Origin: Flavobacteriales bacterium
Lineage (GTDB): Bacteria > Bacteroidota > Bacteroidia > Flavobacteriales_F > PHOS-HE28
Assembly: GCA_024640205.1 (NCBI GenBank)
Contig: JAHEFL010000009.1
Coordinates: 1 to 13,710 of the forward strand
Direction: 5' to 3'
DNA: 13,710 bases
The translations under genes were made by a program, and so were the position numbers. Of the stretch, positions 1 through 7,932 are shown one piece after another. The notes under the pieces are model-generated. The model saw nothing but the letters and a program-made list of their open reading frames with translations, had not been told where the DNA came from and made no database searches. The first letter of the stretch is position 1, and each line of letters opens with the position of its first letter.

Positions 1-54
1 TTTAAGCCTTGAACGGTGTACTTCGATCCGGGTTACATTCAGTGTTTTTCAACC

Positions 55-435
55 ATGGCTGAGCATAACCTTCTCGGGCAGCAGGGCGAAAACCTTGCCA
101 GTTCCTTTCTAACGGGTAAAGGCTACCGCATTCTGGAGCGGAATTGGAGGTCGGGTAAACATGAGGTGGACCTGATCGCGGAGCATGGAAAACAACTGGT
201 CATCGTGGAAGTGAAGACCCGTAGCAGCGACCAGCATGGCCAACCTGAGGATTCCGTGAAGAAGGGGAAGCGCGGGAAATTGATCAAGGCGGCTAACGCC
301 TATGTATTGTCCCGTAATCTTGCACTGGATATCCGTTTCGATATCGTCAGTGTGATCCTGCACACTTCCGGCAAACCATTCATTCACCACATTCAGGAAG
401 CTTTCTATCCGACCTTGCATGACCGACCGTACTGA
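55..435 (+). CDS. YraN family protein (UPF0102), predicted nuclease fold
   Basis: This 126-residue protein matches the YraN/UPF0102 family, small proteins with a PD-(D/E)xK endonuclease-like core whose cellular role is not settled. The core is visible: an N-terminal helix with GENLA at 11-15, the KGYRILERNWR strand at 22-32, D39 in HEVDLIA, and E52 and K54 in IVEVKTRS, the expected metal and catalytic residues. The length is normal for the family. The frame is open back to a GTG at 16, but I chose the ATG at 55 because Bacteroidota relatives, as I recall them, begin MAEHN. No Shine-Dalgarno sequence is seen. Its last 17 nt overlap the next gene, so the two are probably co-transcribed. Family membership is clear; activity on DNA is inference. 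Confidence 0.9.
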   Translation: MAEHNLLGQQGENLASSFLTGKGYRILERNWRSGKHEVDLIAEHGKQLVIVEVKTRSSDQHGQPEDSVKKGKRGKLIKAANAYVLSRNLALDIRFDIVSVILHTSGKPFIHHIQEAFYPTLHDRPY

Positions 436-1570
436 TGGACGCCGCGGAGGACGCGGCAAAGGCCCGGCCAAGCGGAGCTCTGATCGTACCGATGAAAAGC
501 GGGGCGCGCGGAGTGAAGGATCGCGCGAGGACCAGCGGTCGCGAAAAGACCCCAGGTCCGGCGATCGAAAAGGAGGCCCTACCTCCAAACGTGCCGGGCG
601 CCGCCCTCCGAAGGCATTGCGGGACAGTAGCAGAACGGAAGGTGGATCGTGGCGGGATAAGGACCAAGCTGCTGGCATGCGAAGTTCCACAGGGAGTGGT
701 CGCGCTAAGCCCACAACCCGGACTGCCGGCCCGCCGAAGAAAAGAGCGGATCGCGGTGATCGTCCGGAACGTCCTGGCCAGTGGGACCGCAAGAAGCGTT
801 ACGAACCGACGCGCTCGGGTCGGCGCAGGGATCAAGCCTCGAAAGAAGGAAAGGATGATGGGCTGGTCCGCCTGAACCGCTACCTGGCGCAGGCGGGCAT
901 CTGCAGCCGTCGGGAGGCGGATGACCTGATCACAGCCGGGGTGGTCAGCGTGAACGGTCAGATCGTTACCGAACTAGGGACGAAGGTGAAGCCCACGGAC
1001 ACGGTCCACTACGGCGGGCAACGCCTGAGCATGGAGAAGAAGCGTTATGTGCTTTTGAACAAGCCCAAAGGCTTCATCACCACTACGGATGATCCGCGTG
1101 ACCGGCGCACGGTGATGGCCCTGGTGGAGGCGGCCTGCCAGGAACGACTGTATCCGGTCGGGCGACTGGACCGGCTGACCACCGGCGTACTGCTGATGAC
1201 GAACGATGGGGACCTGGCGAAGAAACTCACGCATCCGAGCCATGGTGCGGAGAAGATCTACCACGTTACGTTGGGTCGTTCGGTAACGAAGGCCGAGCTT
1301 GCCAAGCTGCTGGAAGGCGTGATGCTGGAGGATGGGATGGCACAGGCGGATGAAGCGAACCATGTGGAAGGAGCGTCGAAAAGGGAGGTAGGTGTCAAGC
1401 TCCACATGGGAAGGAACCGTATCGTGCGGAGGATGTTCGAGGCACTGGGCCACGAAGTGGTCAAGTTGGATCGCGTTGTTTTCGCGGGCCTAACGAAGAA
1501 GGACGTGCCCCGCGGCAAATGGCGCCATCTCTCGGAAAACGAAGTGTTGTTCCTCAGCAAACGGAAATAG
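419..1570 (+). CDS. rluB: Pseudouridine synthase, RsuA/RluB family, with long basic N-terminal extension
   Basis: This enzyme isomerises a specific uridine in rRNA; by analogy with RluB the target would be 23S rRNA. Three parts are visible. Residues 1-148 are low complexity, rich in Arg, Gly, Lys, Asp and Ser, and probably disordered. Residues 149-197 form an S4 RNA-binding domain (RLNRYLAQAGICSRREAD). Residues about 206-383 form the catalytic domain, with the catalytic Asp at D251 in GRLDRLTTG and the family's C-terminal GRNRIVRRMFEALGHEVVKL stretch at 331-350. E. coli RluB lacks such a leader; Bacteroidota homologs often have one. The ATG at 419 lies inside yraN, and the frame stays open across the whole extension. 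A later ATG at 677 would remove 86 leader residues. The catalytic assignment is firm; the exact target (RluB, RluE, RluF or RsuA type) is inferred. Confidence 0.9.
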   Translation: MTDRTDGRRGGRGKGPAKRSSDRTDEKRGARSEGSREDQRSRKDPRSGDRKGGPTSKRAGRRPPKALRDSSRTEGGSWRDKDQAAGMRSSTGSGRAKPTTRTAGPPKKRADRGDRPERPGQWDRKKRYEPTRSGRRRDQASKEGKDDGLVRLNRYLAQAGICSRREADDLITAGVVSVNGQIVTELGTKVKPTDTVHYGGQRLSMEKKRYVLLNKPKGFITTTDDPRDRRTVMALVEAACQERLYPVGRLDRLTTGVLLMTNDGDLAKKLTHPSHGAEKIYHVTLGRSVTKAELAKLLEGVMLEDGMAQADEANHVEGASKREVGVKLHMGRNRIVRRMFEALGHEVVKLDRVVFAGLTKKDVPRGKWRHLSENEVLFLSKRK

Positions 1571-1782
1571 TCCCCACTCCATTGTGCGGGAACATATGGC
1601 TTCCTCATGTGAAGCGGTGATCCCTTGGATGGCGTCGGGTCCTGTGATCCATCGTAAGGCATCGTCCGAATTCCATTCATCGACGGAACCGGACGAGGTG
1701 GTCCAAGCCAACAGGCCGATGTGAACGAACAGCACGGCTTTTGCCGTTAGGCCTGGGAACCCCGGGATACCTTTCGCTGCTT
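1571..1782. other. 212-nt intergenic spacer with three successive imperfect hairpins
   Basis: No credible gene is present on either strand; the one reverse frame reaching in runs antisense into the end of rluB. Three inverted repeats lie in a row. The first is 1623-1632 with 1649-1659, a ten-pair stem containing one G-T wobble and one bulged base. The second is 1662-1668 with 1690-1696, a perfect seven-pair stem, with an inner TTCC/GGAA pairing at 1671-1674 and 1685-1688. The third is CAGGCC at 1712-1717 with GGCCTG at 1750-1755, enclosing a perfect five-pair hairpin with a TTTT loop at 1734-1747. None has a T-run after it, so these are not textbook terminators. They could form a structured 5' leader for the AsmA gene or end the rluB message, or be chance pairings in GC-rich DNA. 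Confidence 0.45.
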
Positions 1783-4458
1783 ATGCTCCATCGTCTTCGC
1801 AACGCCTTGCTGATACTGGCCCTATTGTTCGTGGGTGGTGTTGGTGCCCTGGTGATCCTGGCGAACATGTACGAGGCCGAGGTGAAAGTGAAGTTGGTCG
1901 GCACGCTGAACCAGCAGCTCAATGCGCCGGTCACCGTCAGTGACATGGACCTGACCCTTGTGGCACGATTCCCACAAGCGAGTTTGCGCATGCTGGATGT
2001 GTTGGTGATGGAGGTCCGAAGTGACGATGTACCTCCGGACACACTCCTCTTCGCCAAGGAATTGCATTTGGAGTTCAGCTTATGGGAACTCTTCGGCGAT
2101 AAGCAAACTGTGAATGAGATCCACGCTGAACGGGTAAGTCTCTATCCCGCATTGGATCGCAACGGAATGGAGAACTACCTGGTGTTGAAGACGGACAGCA
2201 CTTCCGGATCTTCCCCACTATCCCTGGATAATGTGAGCTTCGATGACCTCCACCTCCGTTTCAGGGATCATCGTTCAAAGTTGGAGATCACCTCGCACAG
2301 CAGGGAATTGGCCCTGAGCGGCAACTTCAGCGAAGTACTTAACACACTGAGCGTGAATGGTGACCTGCACTTGTTGGAATGGAAGGCGGACAAGGAAACC
2401 GTATTGAAGGACAGGGAAGGGCAAGTGCAATTGGCCCTGGAGTTCGGCGGGACCGATGCCTTGTTCAAGATAGTTCGGGGTGAATTGATCACCGGGGACG
2501 TGACCATGGCCGTGACCATGACCGTTTCTGAGGACGGGGATGGCAAAGTCCTCGACCTGCGTGCCAACGCCTTCGGACAGGACCTACAGGATGCTGTGGA
2601 ATTGCTGCCTCCGGGTATGATCAAGGGACTGGATCGCTACCGGATGAGCGGTGATGTGGACCTCGCGGTGCACTATGTCGGCCCCATCGAAAGCGGTCCA
2701 TCCCTCTCCGTCGGCGCCAAGTTGAGCCAAGGCAGGATGCGCGAGGATCGAAGCAACACCACGTTCTCGGACATCTTTGCGGAACTGGCCCTGGATCTCA
2801 CCCCGAAGGGTGTGGCACAAAAGCTCGTGATCAAGGACCTGCGCGCCAGGAGCGGAAGTGGCCGTATCAGCGGAAACTGGCAGAGCAATGGGCTCGTCAA
2901 CGCCACGGTAAAGGCCGACCTTAAGGCGGATATCGCGTTGGCGGAGCTGTTGCGTTTCGCGCAAGTGGACACGCTGGAGCTTGTGAGCGGCAGGCTGAAG
3001 GCGGACCTGCGTATGGACGGCAGGCTGCGGGACATGGCGGATATCCGACCCACCGACGTGCCTGGATTGAAGATCAGTGGCACGGCGGAGCTCCGCGATG
3101 CCACACTGAAAATGAAAGGCGTCCGCCATCGCGTGGAACACTTGGACGCGGACCTCGAGATGCAAGGGAACGATGCCACTGTGCAGGGCTTGAAGGCGGA
3201 GATACAAGGCAGTCCCATCCTGCTGTCCGGCACGCTGCGGAATCTCATGCCCTATCTACTGTTCGACCAACAGCACCTGGTCATTGCGGCCAAGGGAAGC
3301 TCGACACGGATCGACCTCGCCGCATTGCTAAGGAGTGACGATGCACGGAGCGAAAGCGCTAAGGACTACACCCTGATCATACCCGCAACGATCGAGCTGG
3401 ATCTGGCCGCATCCGTGGATGAACTGGTGTTCGAAGAATTCAAGGCAACGGAGATCATCGGGCGTATCCTCCTTCGGGATCGTGTGCTGCGCGTGGTACC
3501 GATGTCCTTCCACACCGCATCCGGCATGGTGAATGGCGGATTGGAGCTCGATGGAAGGAACATCGGGCAGCCATATCCCCTTGCCATCAATGCCACGATG
3601 GAGGACATCGACCTGAAGCAGCTCTTCCGCGAATTCCAGGACTTTGGACAGACTTTCATCGGGCACAAGCATCTGAGCGGCACTGCCAGGGCGCGGGTCG
3701 CATTCGACGCACCGCTCACGCCAAGCGTGCAACTCGAAATGGAACGTTTGGTTTGTTTGATCGACATCAGCGTGGACCGCGGCTCGATCAAGGACCATGC
3801 ACCCTTGTACCAGGTGGCCGACCACCTTCAAAAAAACAAACTGGTGGCTCCGTTCGTGGACGTTCCACAATTACGCAAGGAATTGGCTGACGTCCGGTTC
3901 GATCATCTGGAAAATCAGATCGAGATCAGGAACGGTGCTGTCCATATTCCGCTGATGCTCGTGGAGAGCTCCGTCATGGATCTTGAGTTGAGCGGAACGC
4001 ACTGGTTCGACGATAGGATCGATCACCACCTGAATTTCCGTCTCAGTGATCTGTTCCGCAAGTCTCCGAGCAACGATGAATTCGGCCCGGTGGTGGACGA
4101 TGGCACCGGCATGCGGTTATTCCTTCACATGTACGGAACGGCCAGCGACCCCCAGTTCGGGAACGACGGCGCCATGGCAGCAGCCCGCCGTAAGCAACAG
4201 TTCCAAGAGGAGAAACAGGAACTGAAAAGTATCCTGCGTGAAGACCTCGGATTGTTCAGGGGAAGGAATGACAGTTCCACCACCGATGCTAAGGGGTCCG
4301 ATGCTCAGGAGACCCGGATCAAGGTGGATTGGGGTGCACCGGACAGCAGCACGGCCGGCGCGCAAAGGCCGAGATCACGGAATAGGAAAGGCTGGGGCGG
4401 GATCCTGAAAGAGGAGAAGGGTCGGCCTGACGAGGAAAAGATCATCATCAAGGACTGA
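1783..4458 (+). CDS. AsmA-like family envelope protein
   Basis: This 891-residue protein has one N-terminal membrane anchor (about residues 6-28) followed by a long periplasmic region of beta-strand-rich repeats. This is the architecture of the AsmA/TamB-like superfamily, whose large members are thought to bridge inner and outer membranes and move lipid. The first periplasmic segment (LNQQLNAPVTVSDMDLTLVA, then FPQASLRMLDVLV) is the usual AsmA opening. Towards the end, LNFRLSDLFRKSP and FLHMYGTASDPQF resemble the AsmA C-terminal region. The last 90 or so residues change character: a charged helix around KQQFQEEKQELKSILREDLG and then a hydrophilic Ser/Lys/Arg tail ending EEKIIIKD. The frame extends upstream to a TTG at 1741, but that lies in a hairpin and would put 14 residues before the anchor, so I prefer the ATG at 1783. 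The kinase gene starts 6 nt after the stop. The substrate is unknown. Confidence 0.8.
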   Translation: MLHRLRNALLILALLFVGGVGALVILANMYEAEVKVKLVGTLNQQLNAPVTVSDMDLTLVARFPQASLRMLDVLVMEVRSDDVPPDTLLFAKELHLEFSLWELFGDKQTVNEIHAERVSLYPALDRNGMENYLVLKTDSTSGSSPLSLDNVSFDDLHLRFRDHRSKLEITSHSRELALSGNFSEVLNTLSVNGDLHLLEWKADKETVLKDREGQVQLALEFGGTDALFKIVRGELITGDVTMAVTMTVSEDGDGKVLDLRANAFGQDLQDAVELLPPGMIKGLDRYRMSGDVDLAVHYVGPIESGPSLSVGAKLSQGRMREDRSNTTFSDIFAELALDLTPKGVAQKLVIKDLRARSGSGRISGNWQSNGLVNATVKADLKADIALAELLRFAQVDTLELVSGRLKADLRMDGRLRDMADIRPTDVPGLKISGTAELRDATLKMKGVRHRVEHLDADLEMQGNDATVQGLKAEIQGSPILLSGTLRNLMPYLLFDQQHLVIAAKGSSTRIDLAALLRSDDARSESAKDYTLIIPATIELDLAASVDELVFEEFKATEIIGRILLRDRVLRVVPMSFHTASGMVNGGLELDGRNIGQPYPLAINATMEDIDLKQLFREFQDFGQTFIGHKHLSGTARARVAFDAPLTPSVQLEMERLVCLIDISVDRGSIKDHAPLYQVADHLQKNKLVAPFVDVPQLRKELADVRFDHLENQIEIRNGAVHIPLMLVESSVMDLELSGTHWFDDRIDHHLNFRLSDLFRKSPSNDEFGPVVDDGTGMRLFLHMYGTASDPQFGNDGAMAAARRKQQFQEEKQELKSILREDLGLFRGRNDSSTTDAKGSDAQETRIKVDWGAPDSSTAGAQRPRSRNRKGWGGILKEEKGRPDEEKIIIKD

Positions 4459-4464
4459 GCGTGC

Positions 4465-5994
4465 TTGTCCCCCAATCGCGATCTTCACGCCGCCGTGGAT
4501 CTCTACTCCCGTAAACAGCGTTGGAAACTGGTGCTTGCCGCCGTGGCCATGCTCATCGTAGGGGCTTCGTTGTGGTACAGCAACCGCATGGTGGACGGCA
4601 TCCGCGCCGAGGAACGACGGAAGGTCAAGCTGTGGGCCGAGGCTGTGCAGAACCGGGCGGACCTGGTCAATTACACGGAAACCCTATTTGAACGACTGCG
4701 GGAGGAGGAACGGAAGAAGGTCCGTTTATGGGCCGAGGCCATGCTGCGACTCGTGAACAGCACGGATGACGACCTGTCCTTTTATCTCAGCGTGGTGAGC
4801 GACAACACCACCGTCCCGGTGATCATCACGGATGCGAAGGGTGATGTGAAATTCCATCGCAATCTGCCGGAGGATATCGCAAGTGATCCCATGCGGTTAA
4901 GCGAGGAGGTGAAAAGCATGCAGCGGGAACCCATCGAGATAACTGTTCTGGACCAGAAGCAGTACCTCTATTACAAGGATTCGAAGGTGTTCACGGAGCT
5001 TCAGGAAGTGATGGATGGGATCATCCGCTCATTCATTTCGGAGACCGTGATGAGCACCGCGGCCGTACCGGTCATCTACACGGACAGTACGCGCAAGACC
5101 ATCATTGAGTACAGCAACATCGATGCTGCCACCATGAAGGATAGCTTGGCCATGCAGGACCGATTGGCCGCCATGGAAAAGGCCAATCCACCCATCGCTG
5201 TCCAATTGCCAGGCAAGGGAAAGCATTGGATCTTTTACGAAGAATCGCTTGTGATCACGCAGCTCCGCTATTTCCCCTATGTGCAATTGCTCATCCTTGG
5301 CCTGTTCCTTCTTGTGGCCTATGCCTTGTTCAGCATCTTCCGGAACGCGGAACAGAACCAGGTTTGGGTGGGAATGGCCAAGGAGACAGCCCACCAATTG
5401 GGAACCCCGCTGAGCTCATTGATGGCCTGGATGGAATTATTGCGCACGAAAGGAGTGGACCCGGAAGCATTGAACGAGATGCGCAAGGACGTGGACCGCT
5501 TGGAGGTCATTACCGAACGCTTCAGCAAGATCGGATCATCCCCTGACCTGCTCCCGGAAAAATTGTACTACACCTTGCGGGCCACCGTATTGTACCTGAG
5601 GCCGAGGTTGCCGGCCCGGGCGACCATCGAAGTGACCACCCCCGAGGATACCGAATTGATGGCCCCCTTGAACCGCGCTTTGTTCAGTTGGGTGATCGAG
5701 AACCTGATCCGCAATGCGGTGGACGCGATGGAGGGCCAAGGGTCCTTGACCATCATGATGATCCCTGATGGAACGCATATACATGTCGACATTACTGATA
5801 CGGGCAAGGGGATACCACCATCGCAGCAACGCACGGTATTCCAGCCGGGCTTTACGACGAAGAAACGTGGTTGGGGGCTTGGTCTCTCACTGAGCAAACG
5901 GATCATTGAGCAATACCATGGCGGCAGGATATTCGTCAAGAGTTCCTCCCCCGGCAAAGGCACCACGTTCCGAATTACCTTGGATCGAGCGTGA
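4465..5994 (+). CDS. Membrane sensor histidine kinase with duplicated sensor module
   Basis: This is an orphan two-component kinase; no response regulator is in the window. Numbered from the TTG at 4465, a membrane segment lies at about 21-39, an extracytoplasmic region at 40-268, a second membrane segment at 271-293, then the kinase core. The H-box is AKETAHQLGTPLSSL with H310. The N-box is IENLIRNAVDAM (N413, N417), G1 is DTGKGI (445-450), and G2 is GWGLGLSLSKRI (469-480), so the ATPase part is complete. The residue after the phosphorylated His is Gln instead of the usual Glu or Asp. The sensor region contains two internal repeats: a charged helix (residues 47-60 and 79-92) and a probable PAS-like unit (about 113-180 and 197-267). 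The start is uncertain: TTG 4465 sits 6 nt after the AsmA stop, while GTG 4495 would give MDLYSRKQRW, also plausible. The signal and regulon cannot be read from the sequence. Confidence 0.88.
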   Translation: MSPNRDLHAAVDLYSRKQRWKLVLAAVAMLIVGASLWYSNRMVDGIRAEERRKVKLWAEAVQNRADLVNYTETLFERLREEERKKVRLWAEAMLRLVNSTDDDLSFYLSVVSDNTTVPVIITDAKGDVKFHRNLPEDIASDPMRLSEEVKSMQREPIEITVLDQKQYLYYKDSKVFTELQEVMDGIIRSFISETVMSTAAVPVIYTDSTRKTIIEYSNIDAATMKDSLAMQDRLAAMEKANPPIAVQLPGKGKHWIFYEESLVITQLRYFPYVQLLILGLFLLVAYALFSIFRNAEQNQVWVGMAKETAHQLGTPLSSLMAWMELLRTKGVDPEALNEMRKDVDRLEVITERFSKIGSSPDLLPEKLYYTLRATVLYLRPRLPARATIEVTTPEDTELMAPLNRALFSWVIENLIRNAVDAMEGQGSLTIMMIPDGTHIHVDITDTGKGIPPSQQRTVFQPGFTTKKRGWGLGLSLSKRIIEQYHGGRIFVKSSSPGKGTTFRITLDRA

Positions 5995-6053
5995 GGGTCC
6001 AGCGAAAGTGCCAACACAACGGATCGGCAGAGGCGGTACCAAAAGGTTGAAGC

Positions 6054-7178
6054 ATGGCCGGTATCTACATCCATATCCCATTCTGTCGCAAGGCATGCAC
6101 GTATTGTGATTTCCATTTCAGCACGAACATGGGAACAGCAGAACGCGTGTACACCGCGATGCGCCGCGAGTTGGAGCATAGAGCGACCTACTTGAAGGGA
6201 GATCCGGTAGGCACCATCTACTTCGGGGGCGGAACACCGAGCCTTGTTCCTCCCGGCCGATTGCAACAGATGCTGGAAAAGATCCACGAATTGTACCCGG
6301 TGTCGTCCGAAGCGGAGATCACCTTGGAGGCCAATCCGGATGATGTCACCGTGGAACAGCTTTCCATCTGGAAAGGGTTGGGGATCACGCGGATCAGCGT
6401 CGGCATTCAGAGTTTTCGGGAAGATCGACTTCGGTTCATGGGGCGTTCGCATGACGCAGAACGGTCCATAAAAAGCATTGAGGCGATCGCGGCTGCCGGG
6501 TTCCGCTCCTGGACGATGGACCTGATCTATGGCTTGCCTGATATGAGCATGGCGGAATGGGATGAGCAACTCACCATAGCGCTCGACCATGGCATGCCGC
6601 ACCTGAGCGCGTACTGCCTGACCGTGGAGGAACGGACCGCATTGGCGCACCAGGTCCGGAAAGGCTTGGTCACCATGCCGGAGGATGCAATGCAAAGCGC
6701 ACAGTTCGATCGGCTCATCGATCGCATGGAGCAGGCCGGATTGGTGCAGTATGAGATCAGCAATTTCAGCGTTCCGGGTCATTTTTCGCGTCACAATTCC
6801 GCGTATTGGGAAGGAGTTCATTACCTCGGCATCGGGCCTTCCGCGCATTCCTTCAACGGCACGCACCGCCAGTGGAACCGTTCCAACAACGTGATCTATG
6901 CCGAAGCCCTGGAGATCGGCAAGGATTGGTGGGAGCAGGAAGAGCTTACCGCAAGGGACCGCACCAACGAGAGGCTCCTTACTGGACTGCGCACGATGGC
7001 CGGGGTGGACCTGGATCGGTTGGAGCTGGATGCGCTCGGAATGAACAGCGCTGCGTACAAGAAACATCAGGAGGTCGGTTACCTGACCGTGGAGAACGGT
7101 CGGTTACTTTTGACCAGGGCCGGACGCCACTTCGCGGACCGCATTGCTTCCGACCTTTTCGTGACCGATGATCGCTGA
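6054..7178 (+). CDS. hemW: Radical SAM heme chaperone HemW
   Basis: HemW binds heme and delivers it to membrane respiratory proteins; relatives were long misannotated as oxygen-independent coproporphyrinogen III oxidase. The radical SAM cluster motif is C11-x3-C15-x2-C18 (CRKACTYCDF). The SAM-binding GGGTPS lies at 58-63. The heme-binding HNxxYW motif typical of HemW is intact as HNSAYW at 247-252, followed by GIGPSAHSF. The C-terminal HemN-type domain (RTNERLLTGLRT and onward) is present. At 374 residues the length is normal. The presence of HNxxYW and the lack of the N-terminal extension of true HemN make HemW the better call. The ATG at 6054 begins directly at the conserved MAGIYIHIPFC strand. 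The gene follows the kinase by 59 nt, in which I see no promoter, and overlaps the cyclase gene by 11 nt. Confidence 0.94.
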   Translation: MAGIYIHIPFCRKACTYCDFHFSTNMGTAERVYTAMRRELEHRATYLKGDPVGTIYFGGGTPSLVPPGRLQQMLEKIHELYPVSSEAEITLEANPDDVTVEQLSIWKGLGITRISVGIQSFREDRLRFMGRSHDAERSIKSIEAIAAAGFRSWTMDLIYGLPDMSMAEWDEQLTIALDHGMPHLSAYCLTVEERTALAHQVRKGLVTMPEDAMQSAQFDRLIDRMEQAGLVQYEISNFSVPGHFSRHNSAYWEGVHYLGIGPSAHSFNGTHRQWNRSNNVIYAEALEIGKDWWEQEELTARDRTNERLLTGLRTMAGVDLDRLELDALGMNSAAYKKHQEVGYLTVENGRLLLTRAGRHFADRIASDLFVTDDR

Positions 7179-7932
7179 GATCACACATCTTGGACACCGG
7201 TACCGGGTTGATCTTTCCCAACCGATCGACCTTTCCATTCCCTTGCATGATGGAAGTGACCAGCTTCGGGCCTGGGGGTTGGATCCAGTAACCATGGAAC
7301 CGGTGGAATACAACGGACAACGCTATTCCGTCAAGGATGGAGCACCGGTGAATTTCAGAACGATCCGTTTCAATCCGCATGGACACGGTACGCATACGGA
7401 AAGCGTTGGGCACATTTCTCCGGAAGTACACCCTGTAGGCGGTCTTCTTCCACGCTATTTTTTCCTGGCCCGTTTGGTGAGCATTCTCCCCGAGCAACGG
7501 CGGGCACCCGACGGCCGGATGGACCGGATGATCACCCTCGAGCAACTCCGCGGGGCGTTGGATGGCACGCCACCTGAAGCACTGGTGATCCGCACCTTGC
7601 CCCTTGAAACGGGCCTGGATCACAAGGACTGGAGCAACAGCAATCCCTGTTACCTGCAAAGCACGGTATGCGGCTGGTTGCGCAGCATCGGGGTGCAGCA
7701 TCTATTGATCGATGTGCCGAGTGTTGACCGGGAGGAGGATGGTGGGCTTCTTGCATCCCATCACGCCTTCTGGGGCTTTCCGGATACGGTTGATCTGAAG
7801 CGCACGATCACGGAGCTGCTGCACGTTCCGGAGCGCATACCGGACGGGCACTACTTGCTGGAACTTCAGGTGGCCAATTTTGTGAATGACGCGGCGCCCA
7901 GCAGGCCGGTTCTTTACGCCTTATTAAAATGA
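7168..7932 (+). CDS. Cyclase family protein (kynurenine formamidase-like metal hydrolase)
   Basis: This 254-residue protein belongs to the cyclase family (Pfam PF04199), metal-dependent hydrolases that include the bacterial kynurenine formamidase KynB. The metal-binding signature, HxGTHxD followed by a His, appears here as H71-G-H73-G-T-H76-T-E78 and H82, with Glu replacing the usual Asp. Other family blocks are HLLIDVPSVDREEDGG (178-193), then the SHHAFW segment and ANFVNDAAPSRPVLY (236-250). Proteins of this form, with NPHGHGTHTE, occur widely in Bacteroidota as I recall, and most lack kynurenine-pathway neighbours; none is seen here either, so formamidase activity should not be assumed. 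The ATG lies 11 nt inside the hemW end, and the stop overlaps the following start as ATGA, which suggests translational coupling across three genes. Confidence 0.85.
   Translation: MIAEITHLGHRYRVDLSQPIDLSIPLHDGSDQLRAWGLDPVTMEPVEYNGQRYSVKDGAPVNFRTIRFNPHGHGTHTESVGHISPEVHPVGGLLPRYFFLARLVSILPEQRRAPDGRMDRMITLEQLRGALDGTPPEALVIRTLPLETGLDHKDWSNSNPCYLQSTVCGWLRSIGVQHLLIDVPSVDREEDGGLLASHHAFWGFPDTVDLKRTITELLHVPERIPDGHYLLELQVANFVNDAAPSRPVLYALLK

Noticed and set aside
34..41. TACATTCA, with TTG at 9-11, as a promoter for yraN
   Set aside because: Two of six fixed positions in TAnnTTTG do not match, and the upstream context is cut by the window edge.
380..875. Extra open frames, + and -, over the low-complexity part of rluB
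   Set aside because: Stop codons are rare here in every frame because of GC-rich Arg/Gly codons. Only the rluB frame continues into a recognisable domain.
1741..1782. TTG start for the AsmA gene, and TACCTTTC at 1768 as a promoter
   Set aside because: The TTG would place 14 unlikely residues before the membrane anchor and lies inside a hairpin. TACCTTTC lacks the final G, its nearest TTG is 24 nt away, and it sits only 7 nt from the ATG.
5568..7067. A 499-codon open frame on the - strand across the kinase and hemW
   Set aside because: It runs antisense through two strongly recognised genes, including all HemW motifs. Its translation is Pro/His/Arg-rich with no domain; long shadow frames are common in GC-rich DNA.
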